A stretch of 64,000 nucleotides of DNA from Actinospineispora acaciae DSM 45401 (GCF_000620785.1 NZ_JIAI01000002.1:936177-1000176); one strand, 5' to 3'; shown: positions 47,592-57,350, counted from the first letter of the stretch. Program-made: numbers and translations. Notes: generated from the letters alone by a model not told the origin.

Positions 47592-49624
47592 GCGTTGTCC
47601 CTTCGCTCGATGAACGCGTCCACCGCGAGGACGCCGTCCGGACCGACCCGCACCGGGTTCAGCTCCAGCTCGGTGATCTCTTCGTGCGCGGCGACGAACC
47701 GGGATACGGCGGCGACCACACCGGCCAGCGCGTCCCGGTCGGTCGGGGGGCGGCCGCGCCAGCCGGCGAGCAGCGCGGCGCAGCGCAGGCGGCCCAGCAT
47801 CTCCCGCGCGGTGGCCGGGTCGACCGGGGCCAGCTCCACGGCGGTGTCCGCCCACACCTCCGCCCGGGTGCCGCCGGCGCCGACCACCACGACCGGGCCG
47901 AAACCGGGGTCGCGGCGGGCGCCGACGAGGACCTCTACCACGCCCGGGCGGCGGTCCTGCTCTTCCAGCACGTACTCGCCCTCGCCGAGGGTCGCGCGCA
48001 TCCGGTCGAACGCACGCAGTGCCTCGGTCTGGCCGGCCAGGTCGAGCGCGACGCCGCCGGCCTCGGTCTTGTGGGCCAGCCAGCCGGCCTTGAGCACGTA
48101 GGGCGGCCGCAGCACGGCGGTGGCCGCGTGCAGCTCCGCCCGGGTGCGCACCGGCTCGGCGGGCGGGAACGGTACGCCCTGCTCGCGCAGTGCCTCGCGG
48201 GTCGCCCAGTAGCCCGGTGCCTTTGGTAGCGCGGCGGCCGATGTCGGCGTCGGGTCCTGCGCCGAGGCGAGCGGGCGCAGCGCAGCCAGGCCGGCCAGCG
48301 CGCGCACCGCCGAGCGGATGTCGCCGAACGCCGGCGCGCCGGCCCGCCACAGCGCCTCGACGCTGGCCGCGCCCGGCTCGGCCATGCTGTGCACCAGCAG
48401 CGGCCGGCCGTGCTCGCGGGCCAGCGCGCCGAGCCGCCGGGCGACCGCACGCTCCCGCTCGGCCAGACCCGGCACGTCCTCGGCGTAGCGGCCGAAGTAG
48501 CCGGTCAGCACGGCGGCGTCCACGTCGCCGCCGGCCAGCACGTGCGCGACGGTGTCGGCGTAGCTGGCCAGGTCCCGCTCGCCGGCGCCGGCCAGGTCGA
48601 CGGGGTTGGTGGTGGCCGCGCCCGGCGGCAGCGCCCGCGCCAGCTCACGGGCCAACTCCGCCCCGAACGCCGGCACCGCCAGCCCGGCCGCCCCGGCCAG
48701 GTCGGCGGCGATGCCGGCCTGCCCGCCGCTGTCGCCGATGATCGCCACCCGGCGGCCGGCGGGCGCGGCGGCGCCGCTGAGGCACGCCCGGGCCAGGTCC
48801 AGCAGCTCGGCAGGCGACTCCGCCCGGGGCACCCCCGACCGCCGGCAGGCGGCGTCCACCACGTCCATCCGCGAGGTGAGCGAACCGGTGTGCGAGCGGG
48901 CCAGCCGGCTGCTCGCCTCGCCCGCGCCGACGGTGAGCAGCACCGTCGGCTTGCCGGCGGCGCGCAGCGCGGCGACCGCGTCGAACAGGCCCTCGGCGCC
49001 GTCGAAGCTCTCCAGGTAGAGCGCGACCACCCTGGTCGGCTCGTGGTCGGCCAGGTCGGCGAGCACCTCGGTGGCGGACACGTCGGACTGGTTGCCGATG
49101 GACACGAACCGGGACACCCCGAGCCCCACCCGCGCGCCCAGGGTGGCCAGCTCGGAGCCCAGCTGGCCGCTCTGCGAGACGATGGCCAGCGGCCCGGGGG
49201 TGAACCGCCCCCAGGCCAGCTCCAGCTCGGCGGCGCCGTCGTAGATGCCCAGGCTGTTCGCCCCGACCAGGCGCGCGCCGCCGGCCCTGATCCGCGCCGC
49301 CAGCTCCCGCTCGCCGGGTATGCCCGCGGTGATGCCCAGGAACCCCCGCACGCCCAGCGCCAGCCCCTGCTCCACCACGCCCGCCACGTGCGGGCCGGGC
49401 ACGCACAGCGCGACCAGCTCAGGGACCTCGTCGAGGGCCGCCAGCTCGGGCGCGCAGGGCCTGTCGAACAGCGCCGCCGCGCGCCGGTTCACCAGCCCGA
49501 CCGAGCGGCGGTGGCCGCCGCGCAGCGCGCCCCTGGCCAGCCAGTAGCCCCACTTGGCCCGGTCGCCCGAGGCGCCCACCACCGCGACCGACGCGGGATC
49601 GCGGAACACCCCCAGCCGGGTCAT
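47588..49624 (-). CDS. ADP-forming acyl-CoA synthetase (acetate-CoA ligase type)
   Basis: A 678-residue single-chain NDP-forming acyl-CoA synthetase. The CoA-binding domain starts RLGVFRDPASVAVVGASGDR and has LVGANSLGIYDG. The succinyl-CoA ligase-like part contains VSQSGQLGSELATLGARVG and the phospho-His region ARSHTGSLTSRMDVVDAACR. The ATP-grasp domain lies in the last 220 residues (VLKAGWLAHKTEAGGVALDL, EITELELNPVRVGPDGVLAV). The ATG is preceded by GAGG. It uses ATP to ADP rather than AMP. It leads the operon with acyl-CoA dehydrogenase and TetR. Confidence 0.93.
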   Translation of the reverse strand: MTRLGVFRDPASVAVVGASGDRAKWGYWLARGALRGGHRRSVGLVNRRAAALFDRPCAPELAALDEVPELVALCVPGPHVAGVVEQGLALGVRGFLGITAGIPGERELAARIRAGGARLVGANSLGIYDGAAELELAWGRFTPGPLAIVSQSGQLGSELATLGARVGLGVSRFVSIGNQSDVSATEVLADLADHEPTRVVALYLESFDGAEGLFDAVAALRAAGKPTVLLTVGAGEASSRLARSHTGSLTSRMDVVDAACRRSGVPRAESPAELLDLARACLSGAAAPAGRRVAIIGDSGGQAGIAADLAGAAGLAVPAFGAELARELARALPPGAATTNPVDLAGAGERDLASYADTVAHVLAGGDVDAAVLTGYFGRYAEDVPGLAERERAVARRLGALAREHGRPLLVHSMAEPGAASVEALWRAGAPAFGDIRSAVRALAGLAALRPLASAQDPTPTSAAALPKAPGYWATREALREQGVPFPPAEPVRTRAELHAATAVLRPPYVLKAGWLAHKTEAGGVALDLAGQTEALRAFDRMRATLGEGEYVLEEQDRRPGVVEVLVGARRDPGFGPVVVVGAGGTRAEVWADTAVELAPVDPATAREMLGRLRCAALLAGWRGRPPTDRDALAGVVAAVSRFVAAHEEITELELNPVRVGPDGVLAVDAFIERRDNA

Positions 49625-49646
49625 GGCACCTCGCTCTCGAAATCTA

Positions 49647-49664
49647 TAACTGACTCGCCAGTCA
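49647..49664. promoter_or_regulatory. TetR-type operator 2 (acyl-CoA synthetase operon)
   Basis: TAACTG-N6-CAGTCA lies 22 nt upstream of the synthetase ATG. It matches operator 3 (TAACTG-N6-CAGTTA) except for one base and is placed to repress the operon that contains the TetR gene. Confidence 0.65.
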
Positions 49665-49713
49665 ACTATAGGTGCATACGCGCTGTTGACAAGGGATCGC
49701 GGCACCTTGAACA

Positions 49714-49731
49714 TAACTGAGCGGCCAGTTA
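49714..49731. promoter_or_regulatory. TetR-type operator 3 (second APC permease)
   Basis: TAACTG-AGCGGC-CAGTTA is an 18-bp inverted repeat that ends 25 nt before the permease ATG. Together with operator 2 it occupies the divergent promoter region, 67 bp centre to centre. Confidence 0.7.
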
Positions 49732-49756
49732 AGTATCAGCGTTGATGGAGGCGGCG

Positions 49757-51190
49757 ATGGCGCAGAGCGCAGAGCACACCTCGGTGCGAGCCGACACCCC
49801 GCCCGGAGGCGAGCTGCGCCGGGGCGTGCTGCCGTCCTGGGCGGTGTTCGGCGTGGCGCTGGGGGTGCTCGCCCCGGCGTCCACCCTGGCGCTGGCCATC
49901 GGCGTGGTGGTGGAGATCGCCGGTCCGCTGAGCTGGCTGACCTGGACGGTCACCTCGGTGCTGGTGCTCGGCTTCGCGGGCGGCATCGCGTGGCTGGCCA
50001 GGCGGTTCACCACCACCGGCGGCATCTACGTGCTGGCCACCCGCGCGGTGGGCCGGGGCGGCGGCTACTTCGTGATGGTCTTCCACCTGTGCTCGTCGAT
50101 GGTCTCCGGACCGGCCTGCGTGCTCGGCTCGGCGATCTACCTCAACGCCTGGCTGGTCAAGTTCGGCGTGCCGGACAACGCGGCCACCCTGGGCGTCGTC
50201 GCGGCGGTGGTGGCCGGGCTGGTGACCTGGCTGTCGCTGCGCGAGGTGAAGCTGTCCGCCAAGCTGCTGCTGGCCATCGAGTTCCTGACCGTGGCGATCA
50301 TCGTGGTGCTGCTGGTCGCGGTGCTGGTACGGGCTCCGGGCGGGGTGTGGGACGGGCGGCAGTTCGACTTCACCGGGTTCAGCGCCACCGCGATCCTGGC
50401 CACCGCCGGTTTCTCGGTGTTCTCCCTGGCCGGGTTCGACCACGCGGTGACGCTCGGGCGGGAGGCGGCCCGGCCGCACCGGGCGGTGAGCGTGTCGGTG
50501 CTCGGCTCGGTGCTCGGCTGCGGCGTGCTGTACATCCTGGCCACGTACGTGATCGTGCTCGGGCTGCGGGACGTGCCGATGGTGCGGCTGGACGCGCCGC
50601 TGGACCTGCTCGCCTCCGCGCACGGCGTGGGCTGGCTGGGCTTCCTGATCGACCCCGGGGTGGCGATCAGCTTCTTCGGCTCGACGCTGGGCATCCTGGC
50701 CGGCACCAGCCGTACCGTGTACACCATGTCGCGCGACGGGATGCTGCCTCGGCGGCTGTCCCGGGTGGGCGCGGGCGGCGGCTCGCCGGCGGCGGCGGTG
50801 CTGGCGGTGGGCGGGTTCTTCGGCCTGGTCGGGGTGCTCGGCGCGCTGCTGGCCAGGGCGGAGACGTCGTACGGGCTGCTCGGCACGTTCGCCGGCTACA
50901 TGTTGATCGTTTCGTACGGGCTGACGGCGGTGTGTGGCGGGGTGTGCGCGCTGCGCACCCGGACCGCGCGGCCGGGCATCCTGGTCAGCACGCTGCTCGC
51001 GGCGGCGGGTTCGGTGCTGGTCTACTGGTTCTGCTTCCACCCGTTCCCGACCGGGGCGAAGGCGGTGGTGGCCGGGTTGTTCTTCGCGGTGCTGGTGGGG
51101 GTGGGTGTGCTGTTCTTCGTGCTGCGCGCGCGGCGTCCGGAGGCGCTGGACCGGCTCGGCGGCGCCGACCTCGACGGGTCCACCCCGTGA
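49757..51190 (+). CDS. APC-superfamily amino acid permease B
   Basis: A 477-residue permease with about 12 hydrophobic segments. Blocks include LPSWAVFGVALGVLAPASTLA, given as LPSWAVFGVALG, then ARRFTTTGGIYVLATRAVGR, FSLAGFDHAVTLGREAARPH and GTSRTVYTMSRDGMLPRRL. GGAGG sits 5 nt before the chosen ATG; two earlier starts (49742 TTG, 49745 ATG) are less likely. The stop overlaps the ThDP enzyme GTG, so transporter and decarboxylase are coupled. It is controlled by operator 3. Confidence 0.9.
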   Translation: MAQSAEHTSVRADTPPGGELRRGVLPSWAVFGVALGVLAPASTLALAIGVVVEIAGPLSWLTWTVTSVLVLGFAGGIAWLARRFTTTGGIYVLATRAVGRGGGYFVMVFHLCSSMVSGPACVLGSAIYLNAWLVKFGVPDNAATLGVVAAVVAGLVTWLSLREVKLSAKLLLAIEFLTVAIIVVLLVAVLVRAPGGVWDGRQFDFTGFSATAILATAGFSVFSLAGFDHAVTLGREAARPHRAVSVSVLGSVLGCGVLYILATYVIVLGLRDVPMVRLDAPLDLLASAHGVGWLGFLIDPGVAISFFGSTLGILAGTSRTVYTMSRDGMLPRRLSRVGAGGGSPAAAVLAVGGFFGLVGVLGALLARAETSYGLLGTFAGYMLIVSYGLTAVCGGVCALRTRTARPGILVSTLLAAAGSVLVYWFCFHPFPTGAKAVVAGLFFAVLVGVGVLFFVLRARRPEALDRLGGADLDGSTP

Positions 51191-52761
51191 GTACCGGCGG
51201 GCAGGTGCTGGTCGAGGCGCTGCGCACGCACGGGGTGGACACCGTGTTCGGCATCCCGGGCACGCACAACCTCGCGGTGTTCGCCGCGCTCGACCAGGCC
51301 GGCGTCCGTGTCGTGCTCACCCGGCACGAACAGGGCGCGGGCTACGCCGCCGACGGCTACGCGCGGGTGAGCGGCCGTCCCGGGGTGTGCCTGACCACCT
51401 CCGGGCCGGCCATCCTGAACGCCTCGGCGGCCGCGTCGCAGGCCTGGTCGGACTCGGTGCCGGTGCTGTTCGTCGCCCCCGGCCTGCCGACCGGCCACCC
51501 CGGCCTCGGCAACGGCTACCTGCACGAGGTGCGCGACCAGCGCGGCGCGATGGCCGCGATCGTGGCGCACGCCCACCGGGTCCGGTCGGTGCCGGAGATC
51601 CCGCACGCGGTGGCCGCCGCGTTCGCCGCCATGCTCGGCGGGCGGCCCCGGCCGGCGTACCTGGAGATCCCGCTGGACCTGCTGGACGCCACCGCCTCGG
51701 TCGGCCCCGTCGACCCGCTGCCGCTGCCGGCCGTGCTCCCGACGGAGGATGCGCTGGACTCGGCGGCGGCGCTGCTGGCCGGCGCGCGGCGGCCGGTGAT
51801 CATCGCGGGCGGCGGCGCGCGTGGGGCCTCCGGGTCGCTGCGCGCGCTCGCCGGGCGGCTGGGTGCGCCGGTGGTGACGAGTACGAACGGCAAGGGCGCC
51901 GTGGACGAGTCGGACCCGCTCGCGGTCGGTGCCGGGCTGCACCAGCCGGCGGTGCGGGCGCTGGTCGAGGACGGCGACGTGGTGCTCGCGGTCGGCACCG
52001 AGCTGGCCCCGTCGGACATGTGGAACGGCCCGTTCGCGCTGTCCGGCGCGCTGGTCCGGATCGACATCGACCCCGCCGGGCTGAGCACGAACGCCGACCC
52101 GACATCGCGGCTGCTCGGCGATGCCGGGCCGACGCTGGACGCGCTGCTGGCCAGGCTGCCGGACCGGTCCGACAGCGACAACGGCCGGGAGAGGACGGAG
52201 CGGGCGCGGGCCGCGTTGCGCGCCGACGCGGCGAAGGAGGGCGCGGCGTACCAGGAGATCCTGTCCGCGCTGGCCCCGGTGGTGGACGCCGCCACCGTCG
52301 TCGCCGGGGACAACACGATGGCCTGCTACCTGGGCGCGCTGTCCGGCCTGGCCGTGCACCGGCCCGGCGGCTTCCTGTTCCCCAGCGGCGGCGGCACCCT
52401 CGGCTACGGCCTGCCCGCCGCCATCGGCGTCAAGCTGGCCGAACCCGGCGCGCGGGTGCTGGCGATCCTGGGCGACGGCGGCCTGATGTTCACCGTCGCC
52501 GAGCTGGCCACCGCCGCGCAGCTCGGCCTGGCGCTACCGGTGCTGGTGGTGGACAACGGCGGCTACGGCGAGATCCGCAACGAGATGCTGGACCGGGGCG
52601 AGCGGCCGGTCGCCGTCGACCTGGACCCCGTCGACTTCCCCGCGCTGGCCCGCTCGATGGGCTGCCACGGCGTTCGTATCTCGGAACCGTCCGCGCTGAC
52701 CGATGCGGTGGCGGCCGCGTTCACCGCCGACCGCCCCACCCTGCTGCATGTCTCCGTCTAG
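51187..52761 (+). CDS. ThDP-dependent enzyme (2-oxo acid decarboxylase/acetolactate synthase-like)
   Basis: A 524-residue ThDP enzyme with the usual three domains. The Pyr domain has the catalytic Glu48 in TRHEQGAGYAADGYARV and LTTSGPAILNASAAAS. The central domain has AGARRPVIIAGGGARGASG. The PP domain has the ThDP-Mg motif GDGGLMFTVAELATAAQLGL ending VDNGGYGEIRNE. It lacks the FAD-site features of true acetolactate synthase as far as can be judged. Coupling to a permease suggests it decarboxylates the 2-oxo acid of an imported amino acid; arginine-type (5-guanidino-2-oxopentanoate) decarboxylases are similar. Confidence 0.88.
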   Translation: MSTGGQVLVEALRTHGVDTVFGIPGTHNLAVFAALDQAGVRVVLTRHEQGAGYAADGYARVSGRPGVCLTTSGPAILNASAAASQAWSDSVPVLFVAPGLPTGHPGLGNGYLHEVRDQRGAMAAIVAHAHRVRSVPEIPHAVAAAFAAMLGGRPRPAYLEIPLDLLDATASVGPVDPLPLPAVLPTEDALDSAAALLAGARRPVIIAGGGARGASGSLRALAGRLGAPVVTSTNGKGAVDESDPLAVGAGLHQPAVRALVEDGDVVLAVGTELAPSDMWNGPFALSGALVRIDIDPAGLSTNADPTSRLLGDAGPTLDALLARLPDRSDSDNGRERTERARAALRADAAKEGAAYQEILSALAPVVDAATVVAGDNTMACYLGALSGLAVHRPGGFLFPSGGGTLGYGLPAAIGVKLAEPGARVLAILGDGGLMFTVAELATAAQLGLALPVLVVDNGGYGEIRNEMLDRGERPVAVDLDPVDFPALARSMGCHGVRISEPSALTDAVAAAFTADRPTLLHVSV

Positions 52762-52842
52762 GCCCCGACTGGCGACTTCACCGATTCAACGAGCTGGCCG
52801 CTCCATCTAGCCTTCGCCCCGCCTACTCGAAAGGACCCAACG

Positions 52843-53457
52843 ATGGCCAAGGTCATCTCCACCCTGTTCATCTCGGTCGACGGCGTGGCCGAGATCGACC
52901 CGGACTGGCACTTCCCGTACTTCGACGAGAACATGAGCCGCGCCGTCAGCGAGGACTACGAGGCGGCCTCCGTGCTGCTCATCGGCCGCGAGACCTACGA
53001 CAGCTTCGCCGGTGCGTGGCCCGGGCGCGAGGCCGGCGGCGGGCCGGACGCATCGTTTGCCAAGCAGCTCGGCGACATGCGCAAGGTCGTCGTCTCCCGC
53101 CAGGCGCTCGAGCTCTCCTGGCGCAACTCGGAGCTGATCGCGGGCGACCTCGAGGAAGCCGTCACCTCGCTCAAGGCCGATGCGGAGATCACGGGCATCC
53201 TCATCCCCGGTTCGATCTCCGTGGTGCGGCGGCTGCTCGCCGCGGGGCTGGTCGACGAGATCCGCCTGCTGGTGCACCCCGTGGCGGCACGCAAGGGCCG
53301 CAAGCTCTTCGACGACGGCGACACCCCGTACCACCTGAAGGTGATCGCGACGGAGGCGTTCCCGACCGGCGTCATCCGGGTCATCTACGCGCCCACCGAG
53401 GCACCCGCCAAGGCCGGCTACGACGACGTCAAGGATCAGGTCCCCGACGGGCGGTAG
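52843..53457 (+). CDS. Dihydrofolate reductase-family (RibD C-like) protein, copy 2
   Basis: A 204-residue DHFR/RibD C-superfamily protein. The blocks are VISTLFISVDGVAEIDPDWH, VLLIGRETYDSFAGAWPG, GILIPGSISVVRRLLAAGLV and IRLLVHPVAARKGRKLFDD. AAAGGA precedes the ATG. It is distinct from the copy at 38.5 kb (little shared sequence beyond the fold). It probably reduces a small substrate with NADPH; its substrate is unknown. It is the last accessory gene before def. Confidence 0.85.
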   Translation: MAKVISTLFISVDGVAEIDPDWHFPYFDENMSRAVSEDYEAASVLLIGRETYDSFAGAWPGREAGGGPDASFAKQLGDMRKVVVSRQALELSWRNSELIAGDLEEAVTSLKADAEITGILIPGSISVVRRLLAAGLVDEIRLLVHPVAARKGRKLFDDGDTPYHLKVIATEAFPTGVIRVIYAPTEAPAKAGYDDVKDQVPDGR

Positions 53458-53497
53458 CGACCGACCGGCGCCCCCCGAGCCGCGATCCGCGCGCGAC

Positions 53498-53503
53498 TAG
53501 GCT
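53498..53503 (+). promoter_or_regulatory. -10 hexamer of the def promoter
   Basis: TAGGCT as before aroK, pepQ and metK, here with a leader of about 35 nt that includes a GGGGGCGG purine run near the start codon. It probably drives def-fmt-rsmB. Confidence 0.45.
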
Positions 53504-53546
53504 GGATCGACAGGATCGAGTGATCAGACAGGGGGCGGCGTAGAAG

Positions 53547-54107
53547 ATGGCGATCCAGCCGATCCGGCTGTTCGGCGACCCGGTGCTGCGCACCCGCGCG
53601 GCGGAGGTCGTCGACTTCGACGTCGAGCTGCGCAAGCTCGTCGCGGACCTCACCGACACGCTGCGCGACGAGGCGGGAGCCGGGCTGGCCGCGCCGCAGC
53701 TGGGGGTGGGGCTGCGGGTGTTCGTCTACCACTGCGACGGGTTCGAGGGGCACCTGGTGAACCCGACGTTCGACGTGGTGGGCGAGGACATGCAGGACGG
53801 GCCGGAGGGCTGCCTGTCCATCCCGGGGATGCGCTGGGACTGCACGCGGCACCTGCACGTGATCGCCAACGGCTGGAACATGCACGGTGACCCGGTGCAG
53901 GTGGAGGGCACCGAGCTGCTGGCCCGGTGCATCCAGCACGAGACCGACCACCTGGACGGGGTGCTGTTCGTGGACCGGCTGGACCCGGAGACCCGCAAGC
54001 GGGCGATGGCCGAGATCCGGTCGGCGCCGTGGTTCGCCCAGGCGGACCCGGTGGACCGGCCGGTGATCAAGGCCAGCCCGCACCCGCTGTTCGGGAAGGC
54101 CCGGTAA
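53547..54107 (+). CDS. def: Peptide deformylase
   Basis: Removes the N-formyl group from new proteins. 186 residues. All three motifs are present: GAGLAAPQLG, EGCLSIPG (metal Cys) and QHETDHLDG (metal His pair and catalytic Glu). The C-terminal extension ASPHPLFGKAR is typical of actinobacteria. fmt follows after 6 nt. Confidence 0.97.
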   Translation: MAIQPIRLFGDPVLRTRAAEVVDFDVELRKLVADLTDTLRDEAGAGLAAPQLGVGLRVFVYHCDGFEGHLVNPTFDVVGEDMQDGPEGCLSIPGMRWDCTRHLHVIANGWNMHGDPVQVEGTELLARCIQHETDHLDGVLFVDRLDPETRKRAMAEIRSAPWFAQADPVDRPVIKASPHPLFGKAR

Positions 54108-54113
54108 GAAACG

Positions 54114-55067
54114 GTGAGGCTCGTTTTCGCCGGCACCCCGGCCGCCGCGCTGCCGGCGCTGTCCGCGCTGCTGGACTCCCCGCGCCACGACGTGGTCGCC
54201 GTGCTCACCCGCCCGGACGCGCCGACCGGGCGCGGGCGCCGGCTGGCCGCCTCGCCGGTCGCCCAGCTCGCCTCCGAGCACGGCGTCCCGGTGCTGCGCC
54301 CGCCCCGGCCGTCCGCGCCGGAGTTCGTGGAGTCGCTGTCCGCCTACCGGCCGGACTGCTGCCCGGTGGTGGCCTACGGGTCGCTGCTGCGGCCGGCGGT
54401 GCTCGCGGTGCCCCGGCTGGGTTGGGTCAACCTGCACTTCTCGGTGCTGCCGGCGTGGCGGGGCGCGGCCCCGGTGCAGGCCGCGATCAGGCACGGCGAC
54501 GAGGTCACCGGGGCGAGCGTGTTCCAGCTCGAGGAGGGCATGGACACCGGGCCGGTCTACGGCGTGGTCACCGAGTCGATCGGCCCCGGCGACACCGCCG
54601 GCGACCTGCTGGACCGGCTGGCCCGCTCCGGTGCGGAGCTGCTGCTGGCCACGCTGGACGGCATCGAGGACGGGACCCTGCGCGCGGTGCCGCAGCCCGC
54701 CGAGGGGGTCAGCTACGCGCCCAAGGTGACGGTGGCCGACGCCGAGGTGGACTGGCGGTCGCCGGCGCTCGCGGTGGACCGGATGGTCCGGTCGGTGACC
54801 CCGGAGCCGGGGGCGTGGAGCGTGTTCCGCGACGAGCGGGTCGGGCTGGGCCCGGTGCGGCCGGTCGAGCAGGCCGGGCTGGCGCCGGGCGAGCTGCGGG
54901 TGGAGAAGCGCGAGGTGGTGGTCGGCACCGGTAGCGGCGCGGTGCGGCTGGGGACGGTGCGGGCCGCCGGCAAGCGCGCGATGCCGGCCCCGGACTGGGC
55001 CCGCGGCGCCCGGCCTGAGCCCGGCGAGCGGTTCGGTGCGCCGGTCGCCGGGGTGCGCGCCCAGTGA
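54114..55067 (+). CDS. fmt: Methionyl-tRNA formyltransferase
   Basis: Formylates initiator Met-tRNA. 317 residues. The N-terminal formyltransferase fold begins [20 protein letters not shown]. The catalytic block is [20 protein letters not shown] with MDTGPVYG after it. The C-terminal OB-like domain closes near [19 protein letters not shown]. Its stop overlaps the rsmB GTG (GTGA). Confidence 0.96.
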   Translation: MRLVFAGTPAAALPALSALLDSPRHDVVAVLTRPDAPTGRGRRLAASPVAQLASEHGVPVLRPPRPSAPEFVESLSAYRPDCCPVVAYGSLLRPAVLAVPRLGWVNLHFSVLPAWRGAAPVQAAIRHGDEVTGASVFQLEEGMDTGPVYGVVTESIGPGDTAGDLLDRLARSGAELLLATLDGIEDGTLRAVPQPAEGVSYAPKVTVADAEVDWRSPALAVDRMVRSVTPEPGAWSVFRDERVGLGPVRPVEQAGLAPGELRVEKREVVVGTGSGAVRLGTVRAAGKRAMPAPDWARGARPEPGERFGAPVAGVRAQ

Positions 55068-56509
55068 GTGCTCCACGACGCAGCGGCCGTCCGTCTCGTC
55101 CGGGCAACGGCGGGCCGCCACGCCGGCGCTCCGGCCCGTCCCGGCCGCCGGCCACCGACCCGTCCCGCGCCGCCGCACTGGAGCTGCTCACCGCGGTGCG
55201 CGAGCGCGACGCCTACGCGAACCTGGCGCTACCGGCGATCCTGCGCCGCTACCGACTGTCCGGCCGGGACGCGGCGCTGGCCACCGAGCTGGGCTACGGC
55301 AGCTGCCGGGCGCTGGGCCTGCTGGACGCGGTGATCGACGCCTGCGCCAGCCGCCCGCGCGAGCGCATCGAGCCGGAGCTGATCGACGCCCTGCGCCTCG
55401 GCGTCTACCAGCTGCTTCGCACCCGGATCCCGCCGCACGCGGCCGTCGACTCCACGGTGGAGCTGGTGCGCGCCTCGGCCGGGTCCCGGTCGGCAGGGTT
55501 CGTGAACGCGATCCTGCGCCGCGCCGGCGAGCGCTCCGAGCCCGAGTGGGTCGCCGAGCTCGCGCCCGACGCCGAGCGCGACCCGATCGGTCACCTGGCC
55601 TTCAAGCATGCCCACCCGACCTGGATCGCGCGGGCCTTCTCCGACGCGCTCGGCGGCGCCCGCGACGAGCTGGGCGAGCTGCTGGCCGCCGACGACGAGC
55701 GCCCGTCCGTACACCTGCTCGCCCGCCCCGGGGTGATCACCGCCGAGGAGCTGGCCCTGGCCACCGGCGGCGAGCCGGCGCCGTACTCGCCCTACGGGGT
55801 GCGGCTGGACACCGGCGCCGGCGACCCCGCCGACCTCGACGCGGTCACCGAGGGGCTCGCGCTGGTGGTCGACGAGGGCAGCCAGCTGGTCGCGCTCGGG
55901 CTGGCGAACGCCCCACTGGCCGGCCCGGACGGCGGGCGCTGGCTGGACCTGTGCGCCGGGCCCGGTGGCAAGGCCGCGATCCTGGCCGGCCTCGCCGAGC
56001 TGGACGGCGGCCGGCTGGACGCCGTGGAGCGCGCCGAGCACCGTGCGGACCTGGTCCGTGCCAACACCGCCGAGCTCCCGGTCACCGTGCACGTCGCCGA
56101 CGCCCGCTCGTCCGGCCTGCCCGAAGGCGAGTACGACAGGGTGCTGGTGGACGTCCCGTGCACCGGCCTGGGCGCGCTGCGCCGCCGCCCGGAGGCCCGC
56201 TGGCGCCGCGAGCCGGGCGACGTGGCCGCGCTCGCCGCCCTGCAGCGCGAGCTGCTCACCGCCGCGCTGCGGCACGTGCGCCCCGGCGGGGTGGTCGGCT
56301 ACGCGACCTGCTCACCCCACCTGGCCGAGACGCACGGCGTGCTCACCGGCGTGCTGCGCCGCCACCCCGACGACGTCGAGCGCCTGGACGCGCGCGAGGC
56401 GCTCCCGGACATCCCCGCCCTCGGCGACGGCCCGACCGTCCAGCTCTGGCCGCACCGGCACGGCACCGACGCCATGTTCCTCGCCCTGCTCCGACGCACC
56501 GGGCCGTGA
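55064..56509 (+). CDS. rsmB: 16S rRNA (cytosine-5) methyltransferase RsmB
   Basis: A 481-residue RsmB/Fmu-type enzyme. A basic disordered N-terminus of about 35 residues precedes a NusB-like RNA-binding domain ([32 protein letters not shown]). The SAM domain has [20 protein letters not shown] and the two cysteines in DVPCTGLG and YATCSPH. In relatives rpe follows directly; here a 3-kb accessory module intervenes. Confidence 0.96.
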   Translation: MSAPRRSGRPSRPGNGGPPRRRSGPSRPPATDPSRAAALELLTAVRERDAYANLALPAILRRYRLSGRDAALATELGYGSCRALGLLDAVIDACASRPRERIEPELIDALRLGVYQLLRTRIPPHAAVDSTVELVRASAGSRSAGFVNAILRRAGERSEPEWVAELAPDAERDPIGHLAFKHAHPTWIARAFSDALGGARDELGELLAADDERPSVHLLARPGVITAEELALATGGEPAPYSPYGVRLDTGAGDPADLDAVTEGLALVVDEGSQLVALGLANAPLAGPDGGRWLDLCAGPGGKAAILAGLAELDGGRLDAVERAEHRADLVRANTAELPVTVHVADARSSGLPEGEYDRVLVDVPCTGLGALRRRPEARWRREPGDVAALAALQRELLTAALRHVRPGGVVGYATCSPHLAETHGVLTGVLRRHPDDVERLDAREALPDIPALGDGPTVQLWPHRHGTDAMFLALLRRTGP

Positions 56510-56523
56510 GCGACCAGGCGCGG

Positions 56524-56736
56524 TCATGATCCGGTCCTCGGCGAAGGCAGAGTATCGGCGGGCTCTGGCAAGGGCGGTACCCATCCGCTGAGCAAGAGCG
56601 CTTCCACGACGGCGGTGACCGGAGCGTCCACCCAATCGCGGGCGCGACTGTACGTCGCGCTTGGGTAATCCAGGTGGGTGGCGAGCGCGCGGAAGAACGA
56701 CTCGACGGCCCTATCGATCGTGTCGTCGGGGATCAT
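56524..56736 (-). CDS. Small hypothetical protein, 70 aa
   Basis: Not recognised. A 70-residue acidic helical protein (IPDDTIDRAVESFFRALATH, VDAPVTAVVEALLLSGWVPP) with a Pro/Ser tail. Its ATG overlaps the stop of the upstream cysteine-rich gene (ATGA), which implies it is expressed with it. It converges with rsmB, 14 bp apart. The regular helical start and the coupling make it a likely real gene. Confidence 0.6.
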   Translation of the reverse strand: MIPDDTIDRAVESFFRALATHLDYPSATYSRARDWVDAPVTAVVEALLLSGWVPPLPEPADTLPSPRTGS

Positions 56737-57245
56737 CGTTCCTGACCGACCTCGATCCACATGGTGAGCCTCCGTTTCGACGTTGAACTGATCGCTGGCA
56801 TGGCCATGGACATCGGGCGTGCGCTTGTCTTGGCCGGACGGCGGCCGGGGACGATGAGCCACCGCCGGCCGAGCGCCCGTTGCACGACGGCTCGCAGCCC
56901 GGTGGCCGGTTCCGGGGGAGCGGCCCGCATCGCCCGGCCCCCACCAGCGAGCAGCGCCACGCACACCGCGCACGGAGGATCAGGTGGTGAAGCGAGGGAA
57001 CCTGGCACGACCTCACGGCCGCACATCGCCCGATAGATCCCGCGGCGGCCCGCGCGAGCAACCTCGATGTCGGTGACCGCGTGCTCATGACAGTCGCCTG
57101 TACAGCTCGTCATCGGCACGACCATCACCTCGTCGCAGCCGTCGAAACGAGCGAGCACCTGGACGCGGATGTGATCGGAACACGTCATGACCAAGCCGGT
57201 GCCGTCCGAGGTGGCAGTACGCGAACGCTTGACAGAGCGCGCCAT
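56733..57245 (-). CDS. Cysteine-rich hypothetical protein, 170 aa
   Basis: Not assigned to a family. The N-terminal 110 residues hold paired cysteines and histidines (LVMTCSDHIRVQ, MTSCTGDCHEH, YRAMCGREVVPGSL, PPCAVCVAL) that could form a zinc-ribbon. The C-terminal 60 residues are basic and of unclear fold (ALGRRWLIVPGRRPAKTSAR). It is divergent from the GntR gene, with GTNCTAGNAC sites between them, so it is probably under GntR control. Confidence 0.6.
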   Translation of the reverse strand: MARSVKRSRTATSDGTGLVMTCSDHIRVQVLARFDGCDEVMVVPMTSCTGDCHEHAVTDIEVARAGRRGIYRAMCGREVVPGSLASPPDPPCAVCVALLAGGGRAMRAAPPEPATGLRAVVQRALGRRWLIVPGRRPAKTSARPMSMAMPAISSTSKRRLTMWIEVGQER

Positions 57246-57350
57246 CGTGATGTCACCCCGCTGTTGATCCGCGGCGCGCACCAGGCTCGGGCCGAGCGTT
57301 CGACGGGTGTGCGGTGGGAGTCCGGTCCCAGCGACGATCAACGTACAAGT

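Noticed and set aside
51187..52761. Acetolactate synthase large subunit (ilvB)
   Set aside because: There is no small-subunit gene nearby, the length is shorter than typical IlvB, and it is coupled to a permease under a TetR-type operator. A catabolic decarboxylase is more likely, though not proven.
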